Below are positions 8,774-17,845 of a DNA stretch of 36,314 nt, in pieces. Below the pieces are notes generated by a model, which worked only from the letters and a program-made list of their open reading frames with translations, was not told the DNA's origin and made no database searches. The DNA lies in NCBI GenBank assembly GCA_038230255.1, contig JBBRNP010000010.1, positions 1 through 36,314 of the forward strand. The letters run 5' to 3'. A program made the translations under genes and the position numbers. Positions within the stretch are counted from its first letter, which is position 1; every line of letters starts with the position of its first letter. This DNA comes from AV40 sp038230255. GTDB lineage: Bacteria; Verrucomicrobiota; Verrucomicrobiia; Chthoniobacterales; UBA10450.

Positions 8774-11700
8774 ATGAACGAACATTCCTGGCGTGAGTTA
8801 GTAGGAGAAGAGAGAGCAGTCGGTTTCGACCAAGTCGCAATCGGCGTGGCCTCGAGCGACACGATGCGGTCGTGGAGCAAAGGCGAAGTCAAAAATCCGG
8901 AGACGATCAATTATCGAACGTTTAAACCGGAAAAGGGCGGCCTTTTCTGCGAACGAATTTTCGGTCCGACCCGCGATTGGGAATGTTCCTGCGGGAAATA
9001 CAAGCGGATCAAGCACAAGGGCGTCATCTGTGATCGCTGCGGCGTGGAAGTGACCTTGGCGCGCGTCCGCCGCGAGCGGATGGGCCACATTGAGTTGGCC
9101 GTTCCCGTTTCCCACATCTGGTTTTACAAGTGCATGCCGTCGCGAATCGGTCTGATGCTCGACATGAGCGCACGGCAGCTCGAGCGCGTCATTTATTATG
9201 AGGACTACATCGTCATCGATCCGGGCAAGACGCCACTGCAAAGGGCGCAGCTCCTGAACGAGGTGGAATATCGCGAAGCGCAGGAACAGTATGGCGAAGA
9301 TTTCGTCGCTGGGATGGGCGCGGAAGCGGTGAAAAAACTTCTGGGCGAGATTGAGCTCAACAAGCTGAACAAAGAGCTCGAGAAAGCGATGGGCGCGACC
9401 AAGAGCAAACAGATTCGCAAGAAGCTCGCCAAGCGACTCAAACTCGTGCAGGGCTTCATGTCTTCGCACGCGCGGCCGGAATGGATGGTCCTCGATGTGC
9501 TGCCGGTGATCCCGCCGGATTTGCGTCCGCTCGTTCCGCTCGAAGGCGGACGGTTCGCGACCTCCGACCTGAACGATCTCTATCGCCGCGTCATCAATCG
9601 GAACAATCGTCTTAAAAATTTACTCCAGCTCAAAACGCCGGACGTCATCATTCGAAACGAAAAGAGAATGTTGCAGGAAGCGGTCGACGCGTTGTTCGAC
9701 AACGGTCGCCACGGCCGCGCCGTTACTGGCGCGGGCAATCGTCCGCTCAAATCACTCAGCGATATGTTGAAGGGCAAAGGCGGACGTTTCCGTCAGAATT
9801 TGCTCGGCAAGCGCGTGGATTACTCAGGCCGTTCGGTCATCGTCATCGGACCGGAATTGAAACTGCATCAATGCGGTTTGCCGAAGAAAATGGCGCTCGT
9901 TTTGTTCGAGCCGTTCATTATTCGCCGACTAAAAGATCTCGGTTACGTGCACACGGTGCGGAGCGCGAAGAAAATGATCGAGCGCCAGACGCCGGAAGTC
10001 TGGGACATTCTCGATGAAGTCACGCGCGGACATCCAGTGTTGCTCAACCGCGCGCCAACGCTACACCGATTGTCGATCCAGGCTTTCGAGCCACAATTGA
10101 TCGAAGGCGAAGCGATCCGCATTCATCCCCTCGTCTGCACCGCCTACAACGCGGACTTCGACGGAGACCAAATGGCAGTGCACGTGCCCCTCTCGGTCGA
10201 GGCGCAATTGGAAGCGCGCATGCTGATGCTCGCCCCGAATAATATTTTCTCGCCTTCGAGCGGCAAGCCGATCACGACGCCGTCGCAGGACATTACGCTC
10301 GGGTGTTATTACATGACGCAAAATCCGCGCGGCGCGGTGAAAAAGGACGGCCATCTGCCGCTTTTCGCCGAACCAGTCGAAGTGGAATTCGCTATGGCCG
10401 AAGGATCGGTCAAGACTCATGACCGCATCCGTTTCCAAAATCCGGATTTCGGTAAGCAGACCATTTTCGGAAACAGCGATGTCAAAGTGATCGAGACAAC
10501 GGCGGGACGCGTTATTTTCAATCAGATTTGGCCGAAAGGCCTCGGGTTCTTCAATCGAGCCGCCGGCAAAAAACAACTCAGCGACATTATCTGGCGTTGC
10601 TATCAGGTCGCGGGACCAGCGGCGACGGTCACAACTCTCGACAAATTGAAAGAGCTCGGCTTCACCGAAGCGACGCGCGCGGGCATCTCCATCGGAATTT
10701 CGGACATGATTATTCCGAAGGAAAAACAGACCGAGCTTGAGAACGCCTACAAACAGATCCGCCAGGTCGAACAGCAATATCGCAAAGGAATCATCACCGA
10801 CGGCGAGCGTTACAACAAGATCATCGACATCTGGACCCACGCAGGCGACGAGATTTCGAACGTTATGTTCCGGACTTTGGAGCACAACGACGGACGAAAA
10901 GAACTGAACCCGGTTTTTTTGATGGTTGATTCCGGTGCGCGGGGCAATCGCCAGCAGGTGCGTCAGCTCGCAGGTATGCGTGGTTTGATGGCCAAGCCGA
11001 GCGGCGAAATTATCGAGCGTCCGATCACGTCGAATTTCCGCGAAGGCTTGAGCGTGCTCGAGTATTTCATTTCGACTCACGGCGCGCGTAAAGGTTTGGC
11101 CGACACCGCGCTTAAAACCGCGGATTCTGGTTATCTAACGCGCAAGCTGGTCGACGCCGCGCAAGACGTCATTATCAATGTGGAGGACTGCGGCACCGTT
11201 AACGGAATCGTTGTCCGCTCGATCTACGAAGGCGACGAGGAAGTTGTCGATCTTAGCCAACGAATCGTCGGCCGCGTTAGCTGCGAAACGATCGCGGACC
11301 CGGTCGATAAGAAAAAGAAACTCGTTAAAGCGAACCAGCTCATCGATGAGAAGATCGCGGCAGATTTGCAGCGCATCGGCGTGGAAAGCTTGAAGATCCG
11401 CTCGGTGTTGACCTGCGAATGCGGTCGCGGCGTTTGCGGAATGTGCTATGGGCGCAATCTCGCTACCGGCCAGTTTGTGAAGATGGGCGAAGCGGTCGGA
11501 ATTATCGCCGCCCAATCGATTGGCGAACCGGGAACGCAGCTAACGATGCGGACATTCCACATCGGCGGAACGGCGAGCCAGACATTCAAACAACCGATTA
11601 TCAAAGCGAAGAATGACGGCGCGGTCCGGTTCAATGATTTGCGAACCGTGCAGGCGCTCGATGGCAGCTGGATCGTGTTGAGCAAGAACGGCTCGATCAG

Positions 11701-12892
11701 CGTGCACAACGCGGACGGCCGCGAGCTCGAACGCTACAATGTCGTGATCGGTTCAATGATTTCCAAGGACGACGGCGCGCACGTGAAAAAAGGCGAGACG
11801 TTCGTGCAATGGGATCCGTACAACGTCCCAATTCTGACCGACAAGAGCGGCAAGATCGAATTCCGCGACATGATCGCGGGAGTGACGATTAAGCGCGATG
11901 TCGATGAAGCGACCGGCCTAATGGGCACCGTCATCATCGAGCACAAAGAAGATCTGCATCCGCAAATCGTCATCATGGGTGACAAGAAAGAAGTGCTGGC
12001 CAGCTATTCGATTCCAGCGGGCGCTCACGTCATTGTCGAAGAAGACCAAAAGATTCGCGCCGGCGCATTGCTCGCGAAGACACCGCGAAAAGTTGCCAAA
12101 ACGAAAGACATTACCGGCGGTCTGCCGCGGGTTGCTGAATTGTTCGAAGCGCGCCGTCCCAAAGACGCGGCCGAGATCGCGAAGATCGACGGCGTTGTCG
12201 AAATGGGCGGGACAGTTCGCGGTAAACGTCGACTGATTTTGAAGGACCCGGAGACGGGCGCCGAAGAGGAACATCTCATCTCGCTGACCAAACACATCAT
12301 TGCCTTCAAGGGCGATTTTGTGAAGAAAGGCCAGCAATTGACTGAAGGCCCAATTGTGCCGCACGAAATTCTGGAAGTCTGCGGTCCGCAGGAATTACAA
12401 GAGCACCTCGTCAACGAAGTGCAGGAGGTTTACCGGCTCCAAGGCGTCGAGATTAACGATAAGCACATCGAAATCATCGTTCGTCAGATGTTGCGCAAAG
12501 TGAAAATCACCGATCCAGGCGACACCTCACTGCTCTGGGGCGATCAGGTCGACAAGCTCGACTTCGAGAACGAGAACAAACAGGTCGTCGATAAAGGCGG
12601 TAAACCAGCGGAAGCCGTCCCCGTGTTGCTCGGCATCACCAAGGCATCGCTCGAAACCGACAGCTTTATCTCGGCGGCATCGTTCCAAGACACAACGCGC
12701 GTGCTCACCGAAGCTGCGACGCTCGGCAAGGTCGATCGTCTGCGCGGATTCAAGGAAAACGTAATCATGGGTCACCTGATTCCAGCGGGCACGGGATTCC
12801 CGGCGCATCGCGAGGTCAGACTCGTGGAAAAAGGCGAGCCAATCGGCGCACCAGCTATGGACGAAGCCGAAATGCAGCCAGCGATCGGTTAA
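8774..12892 (+). CDS. rpoC: RNA polymerase beta-prime subunit
   Basis: The largest RNA polymerase subunit, holding the catalytic magnesium. In the 1372-aa product the active-site loop NADFDGDQMAVH is at 459-470 (D461, D463, D465). The N-terminal zinc ribbon has cysteines 71, 73, 86 and 89 (CSCGKYK...CDRC), and the second zinc site has VEDC upstream plus C881, C888 and C891 in LTCECGRGVCGMCYGR. The bridge/trigger region ends in PGTQLTMRTFHIGG. The ATG at 8774 has a GGAG eight bases upstream. No large lineage-specific insertion is obvious. It ends the cluster and is followed 20 bases after the stop by an intrinsic terminator. Confidence 0.98.
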   Translation: MNEHSWRELVGEERAVGFDQVAIGVASSDTMRSWSKGEVKNPETINYRTFKPEKGGLFCERIFGPTRDWECSCGKYKRIKHKGVICDRCGVEVTLARVRRERMGHIELAVPVSHIWFYKCMPSRIGLMLDMSARQLERVIYYEDYIVIDPGKTPLQRAQLLNEVEYREAQEQYGEDFVAGMGAEAVKKLLGEIELNKLNKELEKAMGATKSKQIRKKLAKRLKLVQGFMSSHARPEWMVLDVLPVIPPDLRPLVPLEGGRFATSDLNDLYRRVINRNNRLKNLLQLKTPDVIIRNEKRMLQEAVDALFDNGRHGRAVTGAGNRPLKSLSDMLKGKGGRFRQNLLGKRVDYSGRSVIVIGPELKLHQCGLPKKMALVLFEPFIIRRLKDLGYVHTVRSAKKMIERQTPEVWDILDEVTRGHPVLLNRAPTLHRLSIQAFEPQLIEGEAIRIHPLVCTAYNADFDGDQMAVHVPLSVEAQLEARMLMLAPNNIFSPSSGKPITTPSQDITLGCYYMTQNPRGAVKKDGHLPLFAEPVEVEFAMAEGSVKTHDRIRFQNPDFGKQTIFGNSDVKVIETTAGRVIFNQIWPKGLGFFNRAAGKKQLSDIIWRCYQVAGPAATVTTLDKLKELGFTEATRAGISIGISDMIIPKEKQTELENAYKQIRQVEQQYRKGIITDGERYNKIIDIWTHAGDEISNVMFRTLEHNDGRKELNPVFLMVDSGARGNRQQVRQLAGMRGLMAKPSGEIIERPITSNFREGLSVLEYFISTHGARKGLADTALKTADSGYLTRKLVDAAQDVIINVEDCGTVNGIVVRSIYEGDEEVVDLSQRIVGRVSCETIADPVDKKKKLVKANQLIDEKIAADLQRIGVESLKIRSVLTCECGRGVCGMCYGRNLATGQFVKMGEAVGIIAAQSIGEPGTQLTMRTFHIGGTASQTFKQPIIKAKNDGAVRFNDLRTVQALDGSWIVLSKNGSISVHNADGRELERYNVVIGSMISKDDGAHVKKGETFVQWDPYNVPILTDKSGKIEFRDMIAGVTIKRDVDEATGLMGTVIIEHKEDLHPQIVIMGDKKEVLASYSIPAGAHVIVEEDQKIRAGALLAKTPRKVAKTKDITGGLPRVAELFEARRPKDAAEIAKIDGVVEMGGTVRGKRRLILKDPETGAEEEHLISLTKHIIAFKGDFVKKGQQLTEGPIVPHEILEVCGPQELQEHLVNEVQEVYRLQGVEINDKHIEIIVRQMLRKVKITDPGDTSLLWGDQVDKLDFENENKQVVDKGGKPAEAVPVLLGITKASLETDSFISAASFQDTTRVLTEAATLGKVDRLRGFKENVIMGHLIPAGTGFPAHREVRLVEKGEPIGAPAMDEAEMQPAIG

Positions 12893-12912
12893 ATCGACAA
12901 TCAACAAATGTG

Positions 12913-12953
12913 GAATGTCGAATTGGCGCGAGCTGATTCGACATTCTTGTTTT
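12913..12953 (+). terminator. Intrinsic terminator of the rpoBC transcript
   Basis: A perfect inverted repeat GAATGTCGAAT / ATTCGACATTC (12913-12923 and 12936-12946) encloses a 12-base loop and is followed by TTGTTTT. It lies between the rpoC stop and the next gene, and ends only six bases before that gene's ATG. Confidence 0.8.
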
Positions 12954-12958
12954 AGGAC

Positions 12959-13504
12959 ATGTCGATCGTAACCAAAACCGGTGATCAGGGCGAAACTTCG
13001 CTCATGTACGGCCGTCGCGTGCCAAAGAACGATCCGCGCGTTGAAGCTTACGGCGCGTTGGATGAATTGACGGCCGCGCTCGGAATGGCGCGCGCTATCT
13101 GCGACGACAAATTTGTGGCGGAGCAAATCTTCGCCGTCCAAAAAGATCTGATAAATGTCATGGGCGAGCTCTCCACTTTGCCCGAAGATCGACAACGATA
13201 TGTGAAGGACGGTTTCAAAGTTACCGAGGTGGAAATTGTCGACCGCGTTACCGCAGTGATTGTCGATCTTGAAAAGGACAAGTCCCTTTATCCCAAAGAC
13301 TGGGTCATTCCCGGCGCCAATGCCGTTTCCGCTGCGCTCGATTTTGCACGAGTAACGTGCCGCCGCGCGGAAAGACTGGTCGCGGCTCTAAAGGATCCTA
13401 ATCCCGAGATTCTTCGTTATCTGAACCGGCTGTCTGATTTGTGCTGGATTTTGGGGCGCGCAACAGAGGCGCTTTCGAAAAATTCTGATAAGATTGCGCA
13501 ATGA
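12959..13504 (+). CDS. Cob(I)alamin adenosyltransferase, PduO type
   Basis: Transfers the adenosyl group of ATP to reduced cob(I)alamin or cobinamide, making coenzyme B12. The 181-aa product matches the PduO/MMAB family: the N-terminal ATP-binding TKTGDQGETSLMYG (5-18), RVEAYGALDELTAALG, WVIPGANAVSAALDFARVTCRRAER with its conserved RRAER, and the C-terminal NRLSDLCWILGR. Its ATG is unusually close to the rpoC terminator (6 bases), leaving little room for a normal leader; AGGA is only two bases from the start, so initiation may be leaderless or the transcript may read through from rpoC. It overlaps the next gene by ATGA, so the two are translationally coupled. No B12-dependent enzyme is nearby. 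Confidence 0.92.
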   Translation: MSIVTKTGDQGETSLMYGRRVPKNDPRVEAYGALDELTAALGMARAICDDKFVAEQIFAVQKDLINVMGELSTLPEDRQRYVKDGFKVTEVEIVDRVTAVIVDLEKDKSLYPKDWVIPGANAVSAALDFARVTCRRAERLVAALKDPNPEILRYLNRLSDLCWILGRATEALSKNSDKIAQ

Positions 13505-14127
13505 AGATGCCCGCTTGCCTGAAGCTTTCTGACGGATGGACTGCGTTCTTCATTCTCGCGGTTTGTTCCGCCACCGCCCTCGCTGCGACGCGCGGAGAGG
13601 TTCGACCGGCCAATGCGCTCGGTCCCGCAAACGCGCTGGTCACGATCGAATTCTTCAGCGATTTGCAATGTCCGCAATGCGCCCGCTACGAACCGACGGT
13701 TAAAAGTTTACAAACTGAATTCGGCAACAAGGTTCGGTTGGTCTTGCGGCATCTTCCGTTGAATACTCATGAGAACGCAGCGGTTGCGGCCTGCGCTGCA
13801 GAGGCAGCTGCGAACCAGGGTCGTTTTTGGCAAATGGCCGAAGCTCTTTACAAAACCCAATGGATGTGGGGGAAAGCGCCCGTACCGCGCGCGATTTTCA
13901 TCGATCAAGCCAAACAACTCGGCCTGGATCTTGATGAATTTCAAAAAGATCTCGACAGCCCTGAATGCCGCGCCCGGGTCGGAGCCGACGCGATGTATGC
14001 GGAATCGATCGGCGTCAAAACTGCGCCGTCGGTCGTAATTAACGGCTACAACGTTCCAAACACTGAGTTCGGCGAGAACGGGTTTCGCTCCGCGATCAAA
14101 GCGGCGTTGGCCAAGGCCGGCCAATGA
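13501..14127 (+). CDS. DsbA-like thioredoxin-fold thiol oxidoreductase, exported
   Basis: Predicted periplasmic disulfide oxidoreductase. The 208-aa product has an N-terminal hydrophobic signal (about residues 12-30, ending near ALAA) and then a thioredoxin fold with active site CPQC (C57, C60) in EFFSDLQCPQCARYEP. The helical insert (about 90-170) and the cis-proline region KTAPSVVINGYNVP are typical of the DsbA/Thioredoxin_4 family. It overlaps the adenosyltransferase upstream and the VKOR gene downstream by 4 bases each (ATGA), so the three genes are expressed together. The VKOR neighbour is the probable partner that re-oxidises CPQC. Confidence 0.88.
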   Translation: MKMPACLKLSDGWTAFFILAVCSATALAATRGEVRPANALGPANALVTIEFFSDLQCPQCARYEPTVKSLQTEFGNKVRLVLRHLPLNTHENAAVAACAAEAAANQGRFWQMAEALYKTQWMWGKAPVPRAIFIDQAKQLGLDLDEFQKDLDSPECRARVGADAMYAESIGVKTAPSVVINGYNVPNTEFGENGFRSAIKAALAKAGQ

Positions 14128-14591
14128 CTCGGTCTCAATGGATCGCCATATTCGCGGCCGCTATCGCGTGCTTCGGTTTGGTCGACAGTACTTATCTGAC
14201 GATCAAACATCTTCAGGGCAGCTACATTCGCTGCGGGGACGCATGCTCTGCTGTTTTGGGAAGTAAATACGCCGAGGGCGTCGCTGGCATCCCGTTGGCG
14301 GGATTTGGCGCAATGGCTTACATCACCGTCCTGGTCGCGTCATTATTGACCTTAACCGCGCGCGGATCGACGGTTGGACGTCTGCTCTTCACGATTACCG
14401 CACCGGCGATGGCGCTGGTCAGCGTTTGGTTGATCTATCTCCAGGCGTTTGTGATCCATTCGTTTTGCCAATACTGCCTGGCATCAGCGGCAGCTTCGTT
14501 CACTCTGGCCGGGTTGGTTTTAATCGATCGATTGGGCGACCAACCTCGGGCGCAGGGCGCTAAACCGAGTGCGAAATTGCAGTTGCCATGA
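14124..14591 (+). CDS. VKOR-family integral membrane disulfide-forming protein
   Basis: Vitamin K epoxide reductase homologues take electrons from DsbA-like proteins and pass them to quinone, replacing DsbB. The 155-aa product has four hydrophobic helices (about 6-26, 60-78, 86-108 and 115-136). The loop cysteine pair is C37/C41 (RCGDACSAVLGSKYAEGVAG), followed by the family GIP motif. The active-site pair is C115/C118 in HSFCQYCLAS. These four cysteines and the GIPLAGFGAMAY segment identify the family. The last ~15 residues are a polar tail. Coupled by ATGA to the DsbA-like gene, it forms a self-contained oxidative folding pair. Confidence 0.9.
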   Translation: MTRSQWIAIFAAAIACFGLVDSTYLTIKHLQGSYIRCGDACSAVLGSKYAEGVAGIPLAGFGAMAYITVLVASLLTLTARGSTVGRLLFTITAPAMALVSVWLIYLQAFVIHSFCQYCLASAAASFTLAGLVLIDRLGDQPRAQGAKPSAKLQLP

Positions 14592-14606
14592 CGGCGTACC
14601 TATAGC
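14577..14606 (+). promoter_or_regulatory. Candidate promoter of rpsB-tsf
   Basis: TTGCAG (14577-14582), an 18-base spacer and TATAGC (14601-14606) overlap the end of the VKOR gene and precede rpsB by about 50 bases. The match is moderate, and a start site here is a prediction only. Confidence 0.3.
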
Positions 14607-14653
14607 ATCTTCCCCGTCCGCCGTTCCCCCTCCTCCGCGGTTCGATTTTTTGT

Positions 14654-15385
14654 ATGGCAAACACAGTTGAATTAGTGCCTGAGCTTTTGGAAGCGGGCGT
14701 GCATTTCGGTCACCAGACCAAGCGCTGGAACCCGAAGATGAAGCCGTTCATCTTCCAGCAGCGCAATCAGATCTACATCATCAATCTCGATGAAACGGTG
14801 AAGCAACTTCATCGCGCGACCGGGTTTCTCCAGGAAGTGGCGCGTAGAGGCGGGAAGATTCTTTTCGTCGGCTGCAAAAAGCAGGCGCAGGAAGCGATCA
14901 AGGAAGCGGCGCTCGCATGCGGCCAGTTTTACGTCAATCAGCGCTGGCTGGGCGGCACGTTGACGAACCTTGCCACGATCCGCAAGAGCATTGGACGTTT
15001 GCAATACATCGAGAAAATCGAGCAATCGCCGGAATACAAAAAGATGGGCAAGCAGGAACTCGCGGCGTTGAACCGCGAAGCGGCCAAGCTCCGCCGCAAC
15101 CTCGAGGGAATTCTCGAAATGGCGCAGTTGCCCGATGCCGTGGTCATAATCGATACGCCTCGCGAACAGAACGCGGTCAATGAAGCAAAACGGCTGAACA
15201 TTCCAATCGTTGCGATCGTTGATACGAATGCCGATCCGGACATGATCGACTATCCAATTCCCGGAAACGACGACGCTATTCGCGCCATCCGCATCGTGCT
15301 GCAGAAACTTGTTGATGCGATCGTTTCGGCGAGCGGCGAAGCCCGCATTCGTGATCAAATCGAGATGGCCGGCGTTTCCGCCTAA
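14654..15385 (+). CDS. rpsB: 30S ribosomal protein S2
   Basis: S2 binds late to the 30S head-body junction and is needed for S1 binding. The 243-aa product has the standard features: LLEAGVHFGHQTKRWNPKMKPFI at 11-33, the coiled-coil insertion around 105-145 (QYIEKIEQSPEYKKMGKQEL), LPDAVVIIDTPREQNAVNEA, and IVDTNADPDMIDYPIPGNDDAIRAI near the C-terminus. The start ATG at 14654 has no Shine-Dalgarno; a U-rich stretch (GATTTTTTGT) precedes it, consistent with S1-assisted initiation. It is followed after 30 bases by tsf, the classic rpsB-tsf pair. Confidence 0.98.
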   Translation: MANTVELVPELLEAGVHFGHQTKRWNPKMKPFIFQQRNQIYIINLDETVKQLHRATGFLQEVARRGGKILFVGCKKQAQEAIKEAALACGQFYVNQRWLGGTLTNLATIRKSIGRLQYIEKIEQSPEYKKMGKQELAALNREAAKLRRNLEGILEMAQLPDAVVIIDTPREQNAVNEAKRLNIPIVAIVDTNADPDMIDYPIPGNDDAIRAIRIVLQKLVDAIVSASGEARIRDQIEMAGVSA

Positions 15386-15415
15386 CGAGGCGAACGACCG
15401 CCAACTCCGAACTCA

Positions 15416-16033
15416 ATGAAAGTTATGGCCGATATTGATCCCCAACTCGTCAAGCAGCTCCGCGAAAAAACGAACGTTGGGATGATGGACTGCAAACGCG
15501 CGCTGACGGAAGCCGAAGGTGATCTGGCAAAAGCGGAAACGATTTTGCGAACCAAAGGGATCGCGAGCGCAAGCAAGAAGGCGTCGCGTGCGACCAAGGA
15601 AGGCATCGTCGCTTCTTACATTCATTTGCAGGGCAAAGTCGGCGTGTTGGTGGAAGTGAACTGCGAGACCGATTTCGTCGCCAAAAACGAAAATTTCCGC
15701 GGTTTCGTCAAAGACATCACATTGCATATCGCGGCAGCGCACCCGCTCTACGTGAGTCGCGAGGATGTGCCCGGAAAATTGATCGAGGCCGAGCGCGAGA
15801 TTTATAAGGCGCAGGTCACAGGCAAGCCGGCGAACGTGACTGAAAAAATTGTCGACGGAAAACTCGACAAGTTTTACAGCACGGTCTGTTTGCTCGAACA
15901 AGGCTTCATCAAAAATCCCGACGTCACGATCAAAGATCTGCTCAACGGGAAAATTGCCGAGCTTGGCGAGAACATTGTGATCCGCCGGTTTACCCGCTAC
16001 CTCATGGGCGAGCCGCTTCCCTCCGAAGCGTAA
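15416..16033 (+). CDS. tsf: Translation elongation factor Ts (short form)
   Basis: EF-Ts exchanges GDP for GTP on EF-Tu. The product is 205 aa (or 202 from a second ATG at 15425, which gives the more usual start MADIDP). Seen: the N-terminal UBA-like domain LVKQLREKTNVGMMDCKRALTEA, and the core motif VNCETDFVAKN whose TDFV residues insert into EF-Tu. The protein has one core subdomain plus a short C-terminal module (GENIVIRRFTRY), like the short EF-Ts of Thermus, and not the ~280-aa E. coli form. No strong ribosome binding site distinguishes the two starts. Co-transcribed with rpsB. Confidence 0.96.
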   Translation: MKVMADIDPQLVKQLREKTNVGMMDCKRALTEAEGDLAKAETILRTKGIASASKKASRATKEGIVASYIHLQGKVGVLVEVNCETDFVAKNENFRGFVKDITLHIAAAHPLYVSREDVPGKLIEAEREIYKAQVTGKPANVTEKIVDGKLDKFYSTVCLLEQGFIKNPDVTIKDLLNGKIAELGENIVIRRFTRYLMGEPLPSEA

Positions 16034-16050
16034 TTACTGACCGTCCTCGC

Positions 16051-16068
16051 CGAAGATGTCGATCTTCG
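16051..16068. repeat. Interrupted palindrome, 18-bp copy A
   Basis: CGAAGATGTCGATCTTCG: 7-base arms CGAAGAT/ATCTTCG around GTCG, in the tsf-ligD spacer. The identical 18 bases recur in reverse at 19795-19812. As RNA it would fold into a 7-bp hairpin with a tetraloop, but no U-run follows. Confidence 0.75.
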
Positions 16069-16111
16069 ACGCGACTTTCATCTGCGCCATCCGCGATTAA
16101 ATTGGAGCGGA

Positions 16112-17845
16112 ATGGGCCTGAAGAAATACAAGGCGAAGCGCGATTTCGCGCAGACGGCGGAGCCTAAAGGTGGGAAGCCGCTGCCCAAACAAGTTCGGGG
16201 CGCCAGTCGCTTCGTCATCCAGAAACATGATGCACGTCGATTGCATTACGATTTCAGGCTGCAAATGGAAGGCGTGCTCAAGTCATGGGCACTACCAAAA
16301 GGTTTGCCGTGGCAGCAAGGCGAGAAACATCTCGCGGTCGAAGTAGAAGATCATCCAATCGAATACGAGACCTTTGAAGGGATCATTCCTGAAGGCCAGT
16401 ATGGCGGCGGCACCGTGATGGTCTGGGATCGTGGAGCCTATTACGTTTACGGCGAGCAACCGCTGAAGTCACTGCGTGAGGGCAAGCTGCATCTCGTCCT
16501 CGCGGGCGAGAAAGCGAAAGGCGAATGGACGCTGGTGCGAATTCGTGGCCGAGATGGTGAGAAGAACCAGTGGTTGATTTTGAAAACCGGCGCCAGCGTC
16601 AAGGCTCCCTCCAAAAAACTCGAAGACCAATCGGTAAAGACCGGTCGGACAATGAAACAGATTGCGGAGGAACGTGATGCCGAATGGGAGTCAAATCGCG
16701 AAGAAAAACATCCGAGCGGGAAATCGGCATTGAAAGCGCGGATCAAAGCAACGCTTAAAAAAAAAGACCAAGAACAGGTAGAAACGCATAGCGCCAGTTC
16801 GATGCAGAGCCGGGACAGCCGGCGAAACAAGGACAAGACGGAATTCGACGGACAGCTCGGAAAGTTGTCCCTGCCTAAAGCAAAACCGCAGTTCGTCGAA
16901 CCGATGAAAGCGCGGCTCGTCGATGATCCGCCAACGCACGGCAACTGGCTTTACGAGCTGAAATTCGACGGCATTCGCGCGATTGCGATTAAGAACGGCA
17001 CAAAAGTCTCATTAATCTCGCGCAACGGAAACAAGTTGGACGCGCGTTTTCCCGAAATTGCGGAGGCGGTAAAGAATCTGCCGGTTCCAGATTGCGTGAT
17101 CGATGGCGAAGCAGTCGCGCTCGATGAAGAGGGTCGCTCCTCATTTCAATTGTTACAGGCGCTCGAACCGGAAGGACGAAAAGCGCCATTACGCTTTTAT
17201 GTTTTCGATCTGCTCGAACTCGATGGGAAAAGTTTGCTCAGAATCCCACTCGAACAACGCAAGCAAGTTCTCGCCACACTTTGCGAAAACGTGGGCGATC
17301 CGATCCGTTATTCGGGCGAAATCACTGACGATGTGACGACATTGCTCGCGGAAGTAAAACGCCGCGGCTTGGAAGGTCTCATCGGGAAGCAACGCACCTC
17401 CGTTTACGAACCGGGGCGGCGGAGCGGCACGTGGATCAAGCTCAAGACCGTCCACCAGCAGGAATTTGTGATCGGCGGCTACACGCCGCCGGCTGGATCT
17501 CGAAAATATTTCGGCGCAATCCTGGTCGGCTATTATGACGGTGGTAAATTGAAATTCGCTGGCAAAGTCGGGAGCGGCTTCACCGCGAAGTCGTTGTCGA
17601 TGCTGCACAAGAAGTTTCGCGAAGAAGAACGGGAGGACTGTCCGTTTGTCGATCTTCCGTCCAAGCAAGGGGGCGCATGGGTGCAGGGAATCACGCCGTC
17701 GATGATGAAAAAGATGCACTGGGTGAATCCGAAGTTCGTCGCCGAAATCAAGTTCGCGGAGTGGACCCGTGACGGAAAACTGCGCCAGCCAGTTTTCCTC
17801 GGCATGCGCGAAGACAAAAATCCGCGTGAGATAACGCGCGAATAA
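16112..17845 (+). CDS. ligD: ATP-dependent DNA ligase LigD (phosphoesterase plus ligase, no polymerase domain)
   Basis: End-joining ligase that works with Ku to repair double-strand breaks. In 577 aa the domains are: an N-terminal 3'-phosphoesterase domain (about 30-155), with RFVIQKHDARRLHYDFRL including H45, ALPKG, and HPIEYETFEGIIPEGQYGGG beginning at H81; a basic, low-complexity linker (about 160-255); the adenylation domain from about 258, with catalytic K284 in YELKFDGIRA, motif DGEAVALDEEG and EGLIGKQ; and the OB-fold (about 440-570) with GGYTPPAGSRKYFGAILVGY. The primase-polymerase domain of the mycobacterial enzyme is absent. The ATG has GGAG six bases upstream. The next gene's ATG follows the stop directly. 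Confidence 0.95.
   Translation: MGLKKYKAKRDFAQTAEPKGGKPLPKQVRGASRFVIQKHDARRLHYDFRLQMEGVLKSWALPKGLPWQQGEKHLAVEVEDHPIEYETFEGIIPEGQYGGGTVMVWDRGAYYVYGEQPLKSLREGKLHLVLAGEKAKGEWTLVRIRGRDGEKNQWLILKTGASVKAPSKKLEDQSVKTGRTMKQIAEERDAEWESNREEKHPSGKSALKARIKATLKKKDQEQVETHSASSMQSRDSRRNKDKTEFDGQLGKLSLPKAKPQFVEPMKARLVDDPPTHGNWLYELKFDGIRAIAIKNGTKVSLISRNGNKLDARFPEIAEAVKNLPVPDCVIDGEAVALDEEGRSSFQLLQALEPEGRKAPLRFYVFDLLELDGKSLLRIPLEQRKQVLATLCENVGDPIRYSGEITDDVTTLLAEVKRRGLEGLIGKQRTSVYEPGRRSGTWIKLKTVHQQEFVIGGYTPPAGSRKYFGAILVGYYDGGKLKFAGKVGSGFTAKSLSMLHKKFREEEREDCPFVDLPSKQGGAWVQGITPSMMKKMHWVNPKFVAEIKFAEWTRDGKLRQPVFLGMREDKNPREITRE

Noticed and set aside
16051..16068. Intrinsic terminator after tsf
   Set aside because: The 7-bp stem is good but no U-run follows, and the same sequence occurs inside coding regions; it is better described as a repeat.
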